Below the pieces are notes generated by a model. That model was not told where the DNA came from and made no database searches. It saw only the letters and a program-made list of their open reading frames with translations. A program made the translations under genes and the position numbers. Positions 31,201-37,901 of a DNA stretch of 64,000 bases are shown here, one piece after another. How positions within the stretch are numbered: the stretch's first letter is position 1; each line of letters opens with the position of its first letter. Origin of the DNA: Barthelona sp. PCE (Eukaryota; Metamonada: BaSk clade); contig JAUFOR010000002.1 in assembly GCA_040285745.1 (NCBI GenBank), positions 248,001 through 312,000 on the forward strand, written 5' to 3'.

Positions 31201-34200
31201 ATTGATCTGAACACATATCCATTCCCAAACAAGAACGATCCGAGTGCTAATCCTATTGCCATCATAATTCTTCAAGATTGTTTCTTGAAATTGTTGGATG
31301 ACATGTCATCTTCATCTAAACTCCTAAATTTTGTTCAAAACAAAGGTTCCGATAAGAAATTTAGATTTTTTATCATTTGCAATAATATTGATTTGTTTTC
31401 ACAACATTTAGTTCGCCACAATGACTATTTCGTTCAATTTTTTTATGATGACGTGTTCAGTTTCAGAGAACATGACTTAACTTTTGATGGAAGTAACTTT
31501 AATGATGCTGTTATGTTCAGTGGAGAGTCTCTTTTAAACCAGAATCTTGAATTTTTCAAGAATTTTGCTTTGGAGACAAAATCTGACCCTATCAAAATAA
31601 TGAGCCAGACGATACGAATATTCGAGCAAATGATAGAATTGAACGCTATTAATTGCACAAATCCATTGAAGATTACTGACTTTGTGCAATACTACTCCGA
31701 GAATGAATTTGATGACATGCCTTTTAAAAAATTTAAGTCGAAACTAGTTAACTTTTGGTCCACTCGTCTAACAAATAGCATGAATGGAATCAATGTTGAA
31801 GAAGATGACATGTTGTTTGCTAAAGAGATTAACAAAGTTTCATATAATTACGCTCATCAACAAGTTTTTAATCAGTTTAACAACCTTGGCCCAACAATTT
31901 TCTCACAGAATAGATTATTTTACCCTGCTGACAGGATGGTTGGATGTTGTGCTGCGACACCTGACATAATCACACATATTACGAGTGTTTATAAAGATCT
32001 CAAACAGTTTCTTACATTTATTATCACCTTTGAAGAATATCTTTTAAAATTAATTGATGAAAATGAAGAAAAAAGCGAAACTTTTGAGCTTGAAAAGTCT
32101 GTAATTCAACAAATAATTAATGAAAAGGTACTATGTGATCGGGCCAAGTCTAAAGATGTTTTTAACCAACTTGTTGGTCTTGAAGGACAATATTCAAAGG
32201 AAAAGAAGAAGCAACAGAAGATTATTGTCATTAGAAAGCAGCTGCAGCAGATCAAAGATACTTTTATCAAATTCATACCAATTATTGATTTGTCGATTGA
32301 AGAAATATCTATTATGACATTTTTGTTCGTTCTTTCTGAGTTCATAGTTTGCTCAACGTCGATATATGTCAATGTACATGACGTTTTGTACGAAAAACTG
32401 GAAAAAATCATAAAGTTTGATACAAGTTTCGATTTTTACAAGTGTATGGATGTTATTTTAGATATGTTAGTACCCATGACCAACAAACATCACTTTTATG
32501 CTGACTCTCACATCAAGCGTAAGGCATTTGCAATTTTCACATTTTCACAATTCTCACTGTTGTGCACTTACAACATTCCATCTGTCATCCTTGACACCAT
32601 CAAACACGTATACAGTTTTGATATTGTAGTTCTAAAGAACGGAAGTTTGCACGAAAACATGCGATTCATCTCTGAAGCTATGTATTTTGTTGAGTTGAAG
32701 AGCATTGATGATTGTGATTATTTCTTACCTCTAATCGAAGCGTTAATTGCGTGTAAGAACAACAGTATGTATAAGGAGGTTGTTTATAATGACAGAATTT
32801 TGAAGATTGCCCACGATACACGTGTGATTATTGTGATAAAGAACAGTAGTTTGGTCGACCAATTGAGCTCTCACTTTATACACTTCACAGAGTTCTTTTG
32901 CACTTTACCTATTACAACACATATACATAGTGTTCAGCATACTTTTATTGATTCTGAACCCATTAGTAAGTTCAGTTTTGTTGATCTTGTTCGTTTTTTC
33001 AATACTAATAAGCAATTCCTCAATTATGTTTATGAGACCAAGAAGGACCCTGCATGTTTAAATGTAATCAGTAGATTGCACAGAAAAATGATTGAGGCAG
33101 GAATGTTTTCAAACATAGTATCTAGTGACGTTGGTGATACAAGTATGTTCAACGCACTTGCAACATCTATTGTTGGCATCGCCCATAGTTTAGAACGAAT
33201 GCGAATCCAGTTTCTTCCAAACATGAGCTGTTTCAATACTAACACCATTGATGATCATCTGCTGATCACGAAAAAAATCTTAGCTGATGAAAAATTAGGT
33301 AGCGGATCGCTCACAACTACAACAGTATTCTCACGATTGTACCATTACATTTTGTGCCAATTCCTCTCAGTCCCTCATGATTTCCGTCTCCTGAGCTGCT
33401 TGTATTTTTGCTTACAGAATGCGCTGAGTGATGCTAGTTTCGATAATGGTCCTATCCTTGCATTGCTCAATGACGAATCAGTACAATGTGGAAGTCTTGA
33501 ATTTACTAGCTCTCTTAAAGATTTTCCGAGTTCCACTTATATCGGTTACAACAAACCTTGTATTTCAGCAATAATCAAATTATTTCATTATCTTGTGAGT
33601 GATGCACAATTGTTCAAGTATATACTTAACGAAAAAAGTACTGATTTAGTTACATCCCACCTTGTTGCGTTTATTCACGATAATTATGACTCATTTTTCA
33701 GGTATGACTCATTTGTATCAGTTATGAAATCCCGAAGCTGTGATCTTTTGGATAATTTCCACAATTACACCCATGAATATATTTTTTGGATAATAATATT
33801 GAGCCCATTGTCAAACCCACGTTATGTTTCACCATGTTCAAATGTGATCTTCGCATGGCTAACTGTTGAATATCTTCAAAAATCTGTGTCTCCTAATCTT
33901 TGTACGGCAATCTTCAGTGGTATCAGACCATCATTTGAAGTTGTTCTAAGATCTCTTGAAGAGGGATTTCTTGGCGAGATTGTCATTGCTGCCACCGATG
34001 GGTACAGTGTACCAACTTTCTCACTGATTATCCTGCTTCAGCTTAAAGAACAACGAGTATATATTGGTTTTCTGAGCGATTCATTCATGATGTTTGAACT
34101 GGATTGCTTTACTAAATATAGTCAAGTCATCATTCAAGTTACGTCCTTGGAGCAAATTGATCTTCTTTATACACTTTTGGAATACTACAATACACTTCCC

Positions 34201-35778
34201 ACAGGTAAAGCTAAGCTACTAATCACGATTCCGATGAACTGGTGTTTAAGTATTGCAAACACTGCCCTCAATGTATATCCTTTCTTATATCTAAACACAT
34301 ATTCAAATAGGGATTTTAGACAGTCTCACATAACATTCATGGAGTTGTCATGCTACATGGTAGAGTCTTTGGAAACTATCACAATTCCCATTTCAAGACT
34401 ACTACAGTGTCTGAGTTGCTTTTTCTTCATTGTAGTCACAAACTACACTTTTTGTGTTGGCATCAACTGGACTCATGTCATATCACTGGTACGGTATATA
34501 GTCGCATGCTTTGTTGAGCTCAATCCCCGGGTATCTAGTGTTCGTATTATGAGACATGTATCCACTGTGTGCAGTATTATATTTAAGATGTTCGAAAAGG
34601 TTCCTATCAACATGTGCTTTACGTTGTACAAACGCTGCATAGATTTTGCATTTGGTGCTCAACGTTTTTTTGTGAAAAACTGTCCTTTATTTAATATTAA
34701 AGACACAAACTTGCTGATTAATACACTTATGGAAAAACTTCCCTTCTTCGTATCACCAACATCAATGGACATCCTTAGTTCCTCTCCAAATGCTAACGAG
34801 GGTTGCTACATACCTGGACCATACCCAGTCATTAGCTCATTCTTTTCGTTACGGAACAGTCTGCAGTTGTGCAGTCAAAAAGGATACTTCATCCACCATG
34901 AACGATATTCTGATGTCACACTGTCGCCTCATAGTCTGTTCCATATGGTACGACAGTCTGTGATGAACCTCAACTTTATGTGCATGAAAAAATTCCTTGG
35001 TGATGAAAAAGTTTTTAAAAACGTTCCTGAAAAATCTTCTGCGCTGGTTTCATTCATTTCACGTACAACGGTTGCAAATAATATTATCAAAACACTCCCC
35101 ATGTGGGATAATAGTGTATTTTGTTTCTCTTTTGAAGATCTCCTTCAGTTCAAAGGTATGTACCGCGGTTTTCTAACCAGGTATTATGAAGTTCTCATGA
35201 ATCATAATATTCCTCAACAACAAACTCCAATTCCTCACAGTTTTGGAAGGTTTATTTCAAGTAACATGATTTTTAAACATGATTTGAACTTTGAACCTTT
35301 GAGTATTATGCTTTTTAGCACATCTTTCGATCAATTCAAATTCTTATCTTTCTTATTAAACTTTTTAAAGATCAAACAAGACAAGCAAAGCTCTACTATA
35401 GTTGAATACAAGCCATATTGTATGTTTTATTCAAGTTTGCTGTCTCCAATGCAGTTCCATGGTATTTCTCTCAACAGTAGCCACAAGTTTTCTCCAACAA
35501 CCAACCCTCAGAGATACAATTTCAAACTTGATTACAAATCAAACAGTTCACTTAATTCAGTGAGTGAAGTACCGCCATTTACGTTCTATCCTGTTGAACG
35601 AACTCTTCATAGTGACTTTACTCCACGCAAGGTGCATTCTATGACACTGCCTGTGAACCAAAACAATGCTATTGTGAAGTACGAATCCAGAGGAGCATTT
35701 TTCGAAAATTTCACAACAGAGAATCAGGTGATATCATTCCTACGCTGGATTTGTCATGAAATTTCAAAATCCTTGTAG
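22300..35778 (+). CDS. Highly divergent dynein heavy chain without Walker A motifs
   Basis: One uninterrupted frame of 4492 codons, the usual size of a dynein heavy chain. The N-terminal 1,500 residues are helical tail and linker-like. Around residue 1960 an AAA1-like module can be followed: LSGNSITHQL sits where the P-loop should be (about 1968-1977), and FVTHPIHSITRYLP (about 2086-2099) with VGFETLD (about 2124) match the dynein FITMNPGYAGRxELP and SxGFxxA blocks. AAA4-like blocks are AIIILQDCFLKLL (about 2986) and FFIICNNIDLF (about 3022). A short charged coiled coil (about 3228-3330) occupies the stalk position. AAA5/AAA6-like segments include RVIIVIKNSSLVDQL and KLLITIPMNW. No G-x-x-x-x-G-K-S/T occurs anywhere in the protein. 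The whole stalk region is only about 100 residues, too short for both coils and a microtubule-binding domain. The fold assignment is by pattern order; loss of motor function is inference. Confidence 0.75.
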   Translation: MMPSQAIFKPFGDLSTISVDSELCGFFTAQTDLSGINTTPRLYLAEISEGHYMIVSDPTNLSILCTIFTLSFDNAPVSVFLQYSETSEHDILYTYEPNSLKLNHMNSLLKDFFFFSEFVNNEQTPYNEISLSLLLHNFRSLSAFSKHLIPLFIDGIDFHSSLVSYAFILVMSTTLYDVFFSIDSERLIGIDDDTIVEYLLLAKKFFFFQNTLKKKEFSDFLKYADSVQRIFITDGIFSFEKYKEAFSPERMKVFMLFFNVFHNSIFRIPFFFKFFIYGLTNCVVFLCKCIICNKLCDNDNQFLFSSLMCSFQHLAALPPIISNIRLFIDSCLGLLHKSSLEFQQMKHDKEFSLIHAGFLDKYISYVGEQYITFQSLTNRIVFLGKYIETFSLYASSTKYILAHSSGLLSILNFSYLYQVTENIKTLDVLFFSCPIKVLKKKLKVILNFMRRMEKCFVDGVEESIAPFNHLQKLRIVGGLVASGISKPLFLKSLFMNLVEKLISSFSFRQSYLFGDHNISNFSFRSYTSEFSKIIPCVMEYYRFTETFEFFQLFHNNTLINKDRFNTISHSYEKWFHRCNAFFNVIRTQIHQVIETIINVINTKAPIFDCGEHISNDLRQLLNLKFELLPMNTILITKSCINLTIFRNDNVEYSGAQQFILFYRRFHQFFSSFQQMIHNDISTFDSTVWKYVKTFFYDIWTDFQHFIRAQTWNHLPSAFQEIQKFVIPMNQFHIRIAEGFNTFIKIQLRFLRGKSFRGSTSLFTRQFDNVEDTFDHVKNLVLSEAPRLHAVFLESLEFIKDSMLRTKTLKIISLHFFLLRRLVIGLKMYYIQLFTALKNEIVEFQDKCNENMNNGLFKRSSLSYNYTDMCQSDISSVPYMLVRIVRVYLTFYQQFKKLCKEQLSLNSEVLKAMDNLLFEGELFACILTLYGSLERKMEYENTLLDAHRKEFDKIVLRKYNTDVSLEKNTELSFPSYSSFKKSAEHYFTISNLFAITEEELNIALEDIFRFLFNNVLQTSRTVADEILFDYVFLNFKLFVNCYQTFQSPSSLDTLLPSIFTINAFREINNSEKTVKLKDWLEKIEENDLLPIWFPFHDSMWFDEDVFERIIIQLYINHGSEKVSKSQFGKILSNLFIDMFSSSIQTSFSSIVYVCFKLIFVGHHNFYMQVSKFISDNIIVCSRFIEKHLFSHMKKAEKLRKKFFNAKMELRTVNRGIFLSSIREPVFEDTKLVSYVRSSFGYLVSILDQLRMCISDLCNYNILALEFINADFRCEEFITEFKTFATDNYNNIFNFLKRFNKFVSILHMPVFASETKDHIKHLSKLWSESKSTCSWRHQPNCPICSYINIFASFCVTLEEIIQLEPMEQTQELYLHHSICVLLDLKCQGSHLTCVKLFCIYFYDKAMLTETIEWFEKERALSNECHILEETLCSIHLPLYTISDKLYLLNPHHIFDFCKEFSSRAQVLNDEFLSFQSKVTSPILQSYIALNFNGTLLHRIYARVELLQRFIGSLILFKSIQDYIVMYYQYITATKFFMDYSIDPELFQQLQEEIDAWNRYIAKCIMTVHETFEIFHGSSQMHLEMFEINYLYILRSMNPKGTVTLMNILGKWDGFEYEQNFVMHKSFEEWSSDLSLYIEKCLSVIHPLSAQFKIIHLFRNRDALLIYSSLVYGLTLQKCLLSTYINQHFILGRFAPEIHHFKTSRNTINGCYNISGELLKFTKPVSDFVHFNVDNPQSSLSLHEKLLSNINDSMLDCYRSLSSIDVTNLHYHYISGDFKHIPSLLVFYKIFVYATNIFETVEQFINTDRTMFESIITEFIVLFQDLYENFVHSIFLHISTAVGQSDVYHCLRVIVFALLMQIEFAKLCIQADNDEDLEKVMQSGIFCYDCFAKNNSNIYIRPEISDLFTTTGECESIYVSCGRLVYVQSKLDFVPPFHSSHCFHTIPMAQDTRILKELCTCQSCDDFFLALSGNSITHQLSTLQFFSFIIGKRNIIMELRSDTSFINFCNSIVFALKSDCMLFITTFDNGFQQKHEQFLIELVHNLRKCIATNNHQVKVPTFPHIFDSKHVADDDPCHIQFSETSAIVFVTHPIHSITRYLPFSSTVRIIHWNASVDVFRTKLVFAFVGFETLDNICFILTQYIKSFRDIFNISLPLFFHQAISMLYVELHHAHSKNEDALYDRLQLLSSVLYFICKLFVNSTHYPMFHMDTTNGEFEKHTDINVFNTFHESFFKSIPIVDISIFSKIFPVFTPVHDSLKDLKHGVLYEIDVKIKEFLLSKFNIDFFFEHYVALIREMFLMSFFMPVLFFFVNNSCFNVETLNIIEELYSHYLPSATICFDIKDINDPDFPTNYMNKCDSMPLYLIMYDQMFFANRLSNSSGSLFSGSANNSVGTFVSASVTSGGRFSYLTRGYGQKPAVFLVESREPVETRLIQHKFIEKHDVHHINGDTYRGPIKLLPGIFINELSNLETNIKSLLNTMHMFFDNALSQEMYSKVERVLLDSLTVLNESSNAPVDGTVLRRIVFRNRIHLSLDTFFYFLCGVLTTFFKQRTSENNVLDLFFNNALMLALFVMLDQDFSIGVERIHALLNVHFEKSLTNIVLNSVIYEYYLSCSTGFFVSSTPICLEILAVEVNNMPLYDLFLINPCMLFIEWYLRCIFFGAEHAFGKYVHCELSIQSPLKPNSIIDLLLRKDQTSHPMYSLNISEVQKQHFLQDDFCFDENHILFVNSSSCQFSSLYRNRCIIIKIDKLLRKDYVTAFMTTILDKRYILQKSPITKHVISFFSYAIIQLYKASVKVGVDLLVHFFISLEKMLNSKLPNYNCLRIFHTCLVFELWNFPFRDDVIEDAIEHSPICLGDEFMICINIDVNSNFDDKSDRNNSVISLSDFSAYCERLGGIFKSLKNSNNNFPKELYRSLFAYEYGINKHPFVVVMTESENSSSLNSHSIVLLPILLHSLTILQYDRLVYDFSIDLNTYPFPNKNDPSANPIAIIILQDCFLKLLDDMSSSSKLLNFVQNKGSDKKFRFFIICNNIDLFSQHLVRHNDYFVQFFYDDVFSFREHDLTFDGSNFNDAVMFSGESLLNQNLEFFKNFALETKSDPIKIMSQTIRIFEQMIELNAINCTNPLKITDFVQYYSENEFDDMPFKKFKSKLVNFWSTRLTNSMNGINVEEDDMLFAKEINKVSYNYAHQQVFNQFNNLGPTIFSQNRLFYPADRMVGCCAATPDIITHITSVYKDLKQFLTFIITFEEYLLKLIDENEEKSETFELEKSVIQQIINEKVLCDRAKSKDVFNQLVGLEGQYSKEKKKQQKIIVIRKQLQQIKDTFIKFIPIIDLSIEEISIMTFLFVLSEFIVCSTSIYVNVHDVLYEKLEKIIKFDTSFDFYKCMDVILDMLVPMTNKHHFYADSHIKRKAFAIFTFSQFSLLCTYNIPSVILDTIKHVYSFDIVVLKNGSLHENMRFISEAMYFVELKSIDDCDYFLPLIEALIACKNNSMYKEVVYNDRILKIAHDTRVIIVIKNSSLVDQLSSHFIHFTEFFCTLPITTHIHSVQHTFIDSEPISKFSFVDLVRFFNTNKQFLNYVYETKKDPACLNVISRLHRKMIEAGMFSNIVSSDVGDTSMFNALATSIVGIAHSLERMRIQFLPNMSCFNTNTIDDHLLITKKILADEKLGSGSLTTTTVFSRLYHYILCQFLSVPHDFRLLSCLYFCLQNALSDASFDNGPILALLNDESVQCGSLEFTSSLKDFPSSTYIGYNKPCISAIIKLFHYLVSDAQLFKYILNEKSTDLVTSHLVAFIHDNYDSFFRYDSFVSVMKSRSCDLLDNFHNYTHEYIFWIIILSPLSNPRYVSPCSNVIFAWLTVEYLQKSVSPNLCTAIFSGIRPSFEVVLRSLEEGFLGEIVIAATDGYSVPTFSLIILLQLKEQRVYIGFLSDSFMMFELDCFTKYSQVIIQVTSLEQIDLLYTLLEYYNTLPTGKAKLLITIPMNWCLSIANTALNVYPFLYLNTYSNRDFRQSHITFMELSCYMVESLETITIPISRLLQCLSCFFFIVVTNYTFCVGINWTHVISLVRYIVACFVELNPRVSSVRIMRHVSTVCSIIFKMFEKVPINMCFTLYKRCIDFAFGAQRFFVKNCPLFNIKDTNLLINTLMEKLPFFVSPTSMDILSSSPNANEGCYIPGPYPVISSFFSLRNSLQLCSQKGYFIHHERYSDVTLSPHSLFHMVRQSVMNLNFMCMKKFLGDEKVFKNVPEKSSALVSFISRTTVANNIIKTLPMWDNSVFCFSFEDLLQFKGMYRGFLTRYYEVLMNHNIPQQQTPIPHSFGRFISSNMIFKHDLNFEPLSIMLFSTSFDQFKFLSFLLNFLKIKQDKQSSTIVEYKPYCMFYSSLLSPMQFHGISLNSSHKFSPTTNPQRYNFKLDYKSNSSLNSVSEVPPFTFYPVERTLHSDFTPRKVHSMTLPVNQNNAIVKYESRGAFFENFTTENQVISFLRWICHEISKSL

Positions 35779-35831
35779 TATTTTACTACTTTTCGTCAAT
35801 TCATCAAAATAAACTCTATTTACTAATAATA

Positions 35832-37805
35832 CTATTCAGCGTACAAACTGTCAATGTTTGGAACATCTTCCCAACGCATAAGTGTTGCAGAATGGCTTTT
35901 CTTGCTGAGCTTCAAAACCCAATCATGGAATGGAAAGGCGCTTGTACGATGTGCCACAGAAATAAGTGTAATACCCATAGACTTTGCGGTCTGATATATC
36001 TTCTTCTCCAATGGGAAATCAAGGGAAGCAGTTGCTTCATCAAGAATAGCATATCTTGGCATGTGGAAGAACATACGTGCAAAGCCCAGTCTTTGTTGTT
36101 CGCCCAAAGAAAGAACGTCCTCCCATTGTGTCACACTGTCCAAATCGCCAATACGTTGAGGTAAATCCTCAAGCCCAACGAGCTCGAGCACGTGCATAAG
36201 ATGCGTATTAGTATGAACGTGCTTTGAAGCCTCGAACGGATAACAAAGTTGATCTCTGAGCGATCCAACAACGATATACGGTCTCTGTGGAACGAAGAAG
36301 AGTCCACCTGGCCCAATCTTATCAGGTCGAATAACAGTTCCTCCACAGTTTCTCCACAGTCCAGCCATTACACGGAGAATTGAAGACTTGCCCGTGCCTG
36401 AAGGGCCGACGATTACGAGATGCTCTCCGTCACCGACATGGATGTTAATATCATCAATAAGACGATCGCCATCCGGTGTGTGTAGCTGAATATTCTCCAT
36501 CACAACCTCATTACCATTCTGATAGCGTGTTGCCTTTGCTGCGCGACGCTGCCTCTTTTTCTGGATGGTTGCCTCGGACGCAACAGGGACCATCTCCTTG
36601 GCAATGTGTAAACCAGTCGAATTCTTGAGAATCTCTCGATCTTCTTCAAGTCCTCGCTTTTCAAACTCATCAAGTCTGTCAATGATTTCACCGACACGGG
36701 AAGATGCACCCAATAGCGTGGAGAAATCTTGACCATAATTAAGAATCTCGGAAAGACCTCGTAACAACATGTTGATATATTGAGCCAGTTCGATAACTTG
36801 TCCAACAGCCAAGTCTTTATGGAGAACAAACACTGTGATACCTGGAATAACAAAAGAAACACACGCACCGAAGTTACTAATGAAATAATTTGAAAAATTC
36901 AAAGGAATACGACGATTAATCAGCTGTGTGAAATTTCCAACTACTTCATTCATGGAATCATCAACAATCTTTTTTTCTCTAGGCTCGCCCTTGTAGAACG
37001 CAATAGATTCTGCAAATGTACGGGCACGGACATGTACGAAACGGAAATCACCTTCCATATTATTTTGTCTGTAACTGAGCGCGATAATTGGTTTAATTAG
37101 AATCTTATTTAAAATAAAACCAAAAAGGAACCATGTAAAGGCTACAGCCAGTGCTACCCAACTTGCTTCCCTGAAAATCAATATTGCACTGCTCAAAACA
37201 GAAACGATTTGGTAATACACGCCGTCACGAACTGGTGTTCCGAAAAGTATGGAACAGAAGTCCGTAGTTACGCTTGTAGTATCTGCTGTGAGACGTTGAT
37301 CTGGGTTATCAAGAGATTCCTTTCCATGTTGCAATCTGTAATAAGCTCGATAGTTAAAATATTTTGAATGCGTTAAACCAACAACCTTTGATCTCCAATC
37401 AATAGAAAATGATTGGTTCAGAAAGATTGAAATGGTATAGAACATTGTAAAAAGTGTGCTGAGAATTAATGCTTCAATACCTGACACAACAAAACCTATT
37501 CCATTCTTTTCTTGTAGTGAGGAAACAAACCCGTTAGAAAGCTTTGCGTTATACATGCCCATCATTGCTACAATGGTTATTAACAAAAAAATTGATATGA
37601 ATTTAACAGTAGCTTTGCAAAAAAATCTTGGGAGTGCAATGCGCAATATCTTTCGCAAATGCCCCATTGCTGTACCCTTCACTGAAATGGGTGTGTCTTC
37701 CTGGCTATCTTCATCCAAATCACTGCTATCTGGGATAGTACGGTGAATTTCTGCATCTGGATCTAATAATGGTCGCATTACGGTGTGTTCGTCCTCTATT
37801 TGCAT
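35832..37805 (-). CDS. ABC half transporter, subfamily D (ALDP-like)
   Basis: A 657-residue protein with one membrane domain followed by one nucleotide-binding domain. The N-terminal 80 residues are polar. About six membrane helices follow, including the family block NPDQRLTADTTSVTTDF (about 172-188) and the EEA-like FAESIAFYKGE (about 262-272). The NBD has Walker A GPSGTGKS (about 466-473), signature LSLGEQQR (about 561-568), Walker B YAILDEATAS (about 583-592) and H-loop SVAHR. ABCD proteins work as dimers: ABCD1-3 import acyl-CoA into peroxisomes and ABCD4 moves cobalamin from lysosomes. The substrate cannot be told here. It is divergent from the next gene across a 13-bp inverted repeat. 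Confidence 0.88.
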   Translation of the reverse strand: MQIEDEHTVMRPLLDPDAEIHRTIPDSSDLDEDSQEDTPISVKGTAMGHLRKILRIALPRFFCKATVKFISIFLLITIVAMMGMYNAKLSNGFVSSLQEKNGIGFVVSGIEALILSTLFTMFYTISIFLNQSFSIDWRSKVVGLTHSKYFNYRAYYRLQHGKESLDNPDQRLTADTTSVTTDFCSILFGTPVRDGVYYQIVSVLSSAILIFREASWVALAVAFTWFLFGFILNKILIKPIIALSYRQNNMEGDFRFVHVRARTFAESIAFYKGEPREKKIVDDSMNEVVGNFTQLINRRIPLNFSNYFISNFGACVSFVIPGITVFVLHKDLAVGQVIELAQYINMLLRGLSEILNYGQDFSTLLGASSRVGEIIDRLDEFEKRGLEEDREILKNSTGLHIAKEMVPVASEATIQKKRQRRAAKATRYQNGNEVVMENIQLHTPDGDRLIDDINIHVGDGEHLVIVGPSGTGKSSILRVMAGLWRNCGGTVIRPDKIGPGGLFFVPQRPYIVVGSLRDQLCYPFEASKHVHTNTHLMHVLELVGLEDLPQRIGDLDSVTQWEDVLSLGEQQRLGFARMFFHMPRYAILDEATASLDFPLEKKIYQTAKSMGITLISVAHRTSAFPFHDWVLKLSKKSHSATLMRWEDVPNIDSLYAE

Positions 37806-37839
37806 TGTTAATGTAAACTATATGGAGTAATACGATCGA

Positions 37840-37888
37840 AAAGGGTAGAAATTACTCAAACAATTCGTAACAGTGATTTCTACCCTTT
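37840..37888. promoter_or_regulatory. Inverted pair of pyrimidine motifs in a bidirectional promoter
   Basis: AAAGGGTAGAAAT at 37840-37852 and its exact reverse complement ATTTCTACCCTTT at 37876-37888 are separated by 23 bp. They lie between the divergent ABC transporter gene and the 37902 gene. Each arm places TACCCTTTY on the coding strand of one gene. Similar TACCTTTTC or ATCCTTTTC stretches precede other starts in the window, so each arm is a candidate core promoter. Confidence 0.5.
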
Positions 37889-37901
37889 CTATTCCTTTAA
37901 A

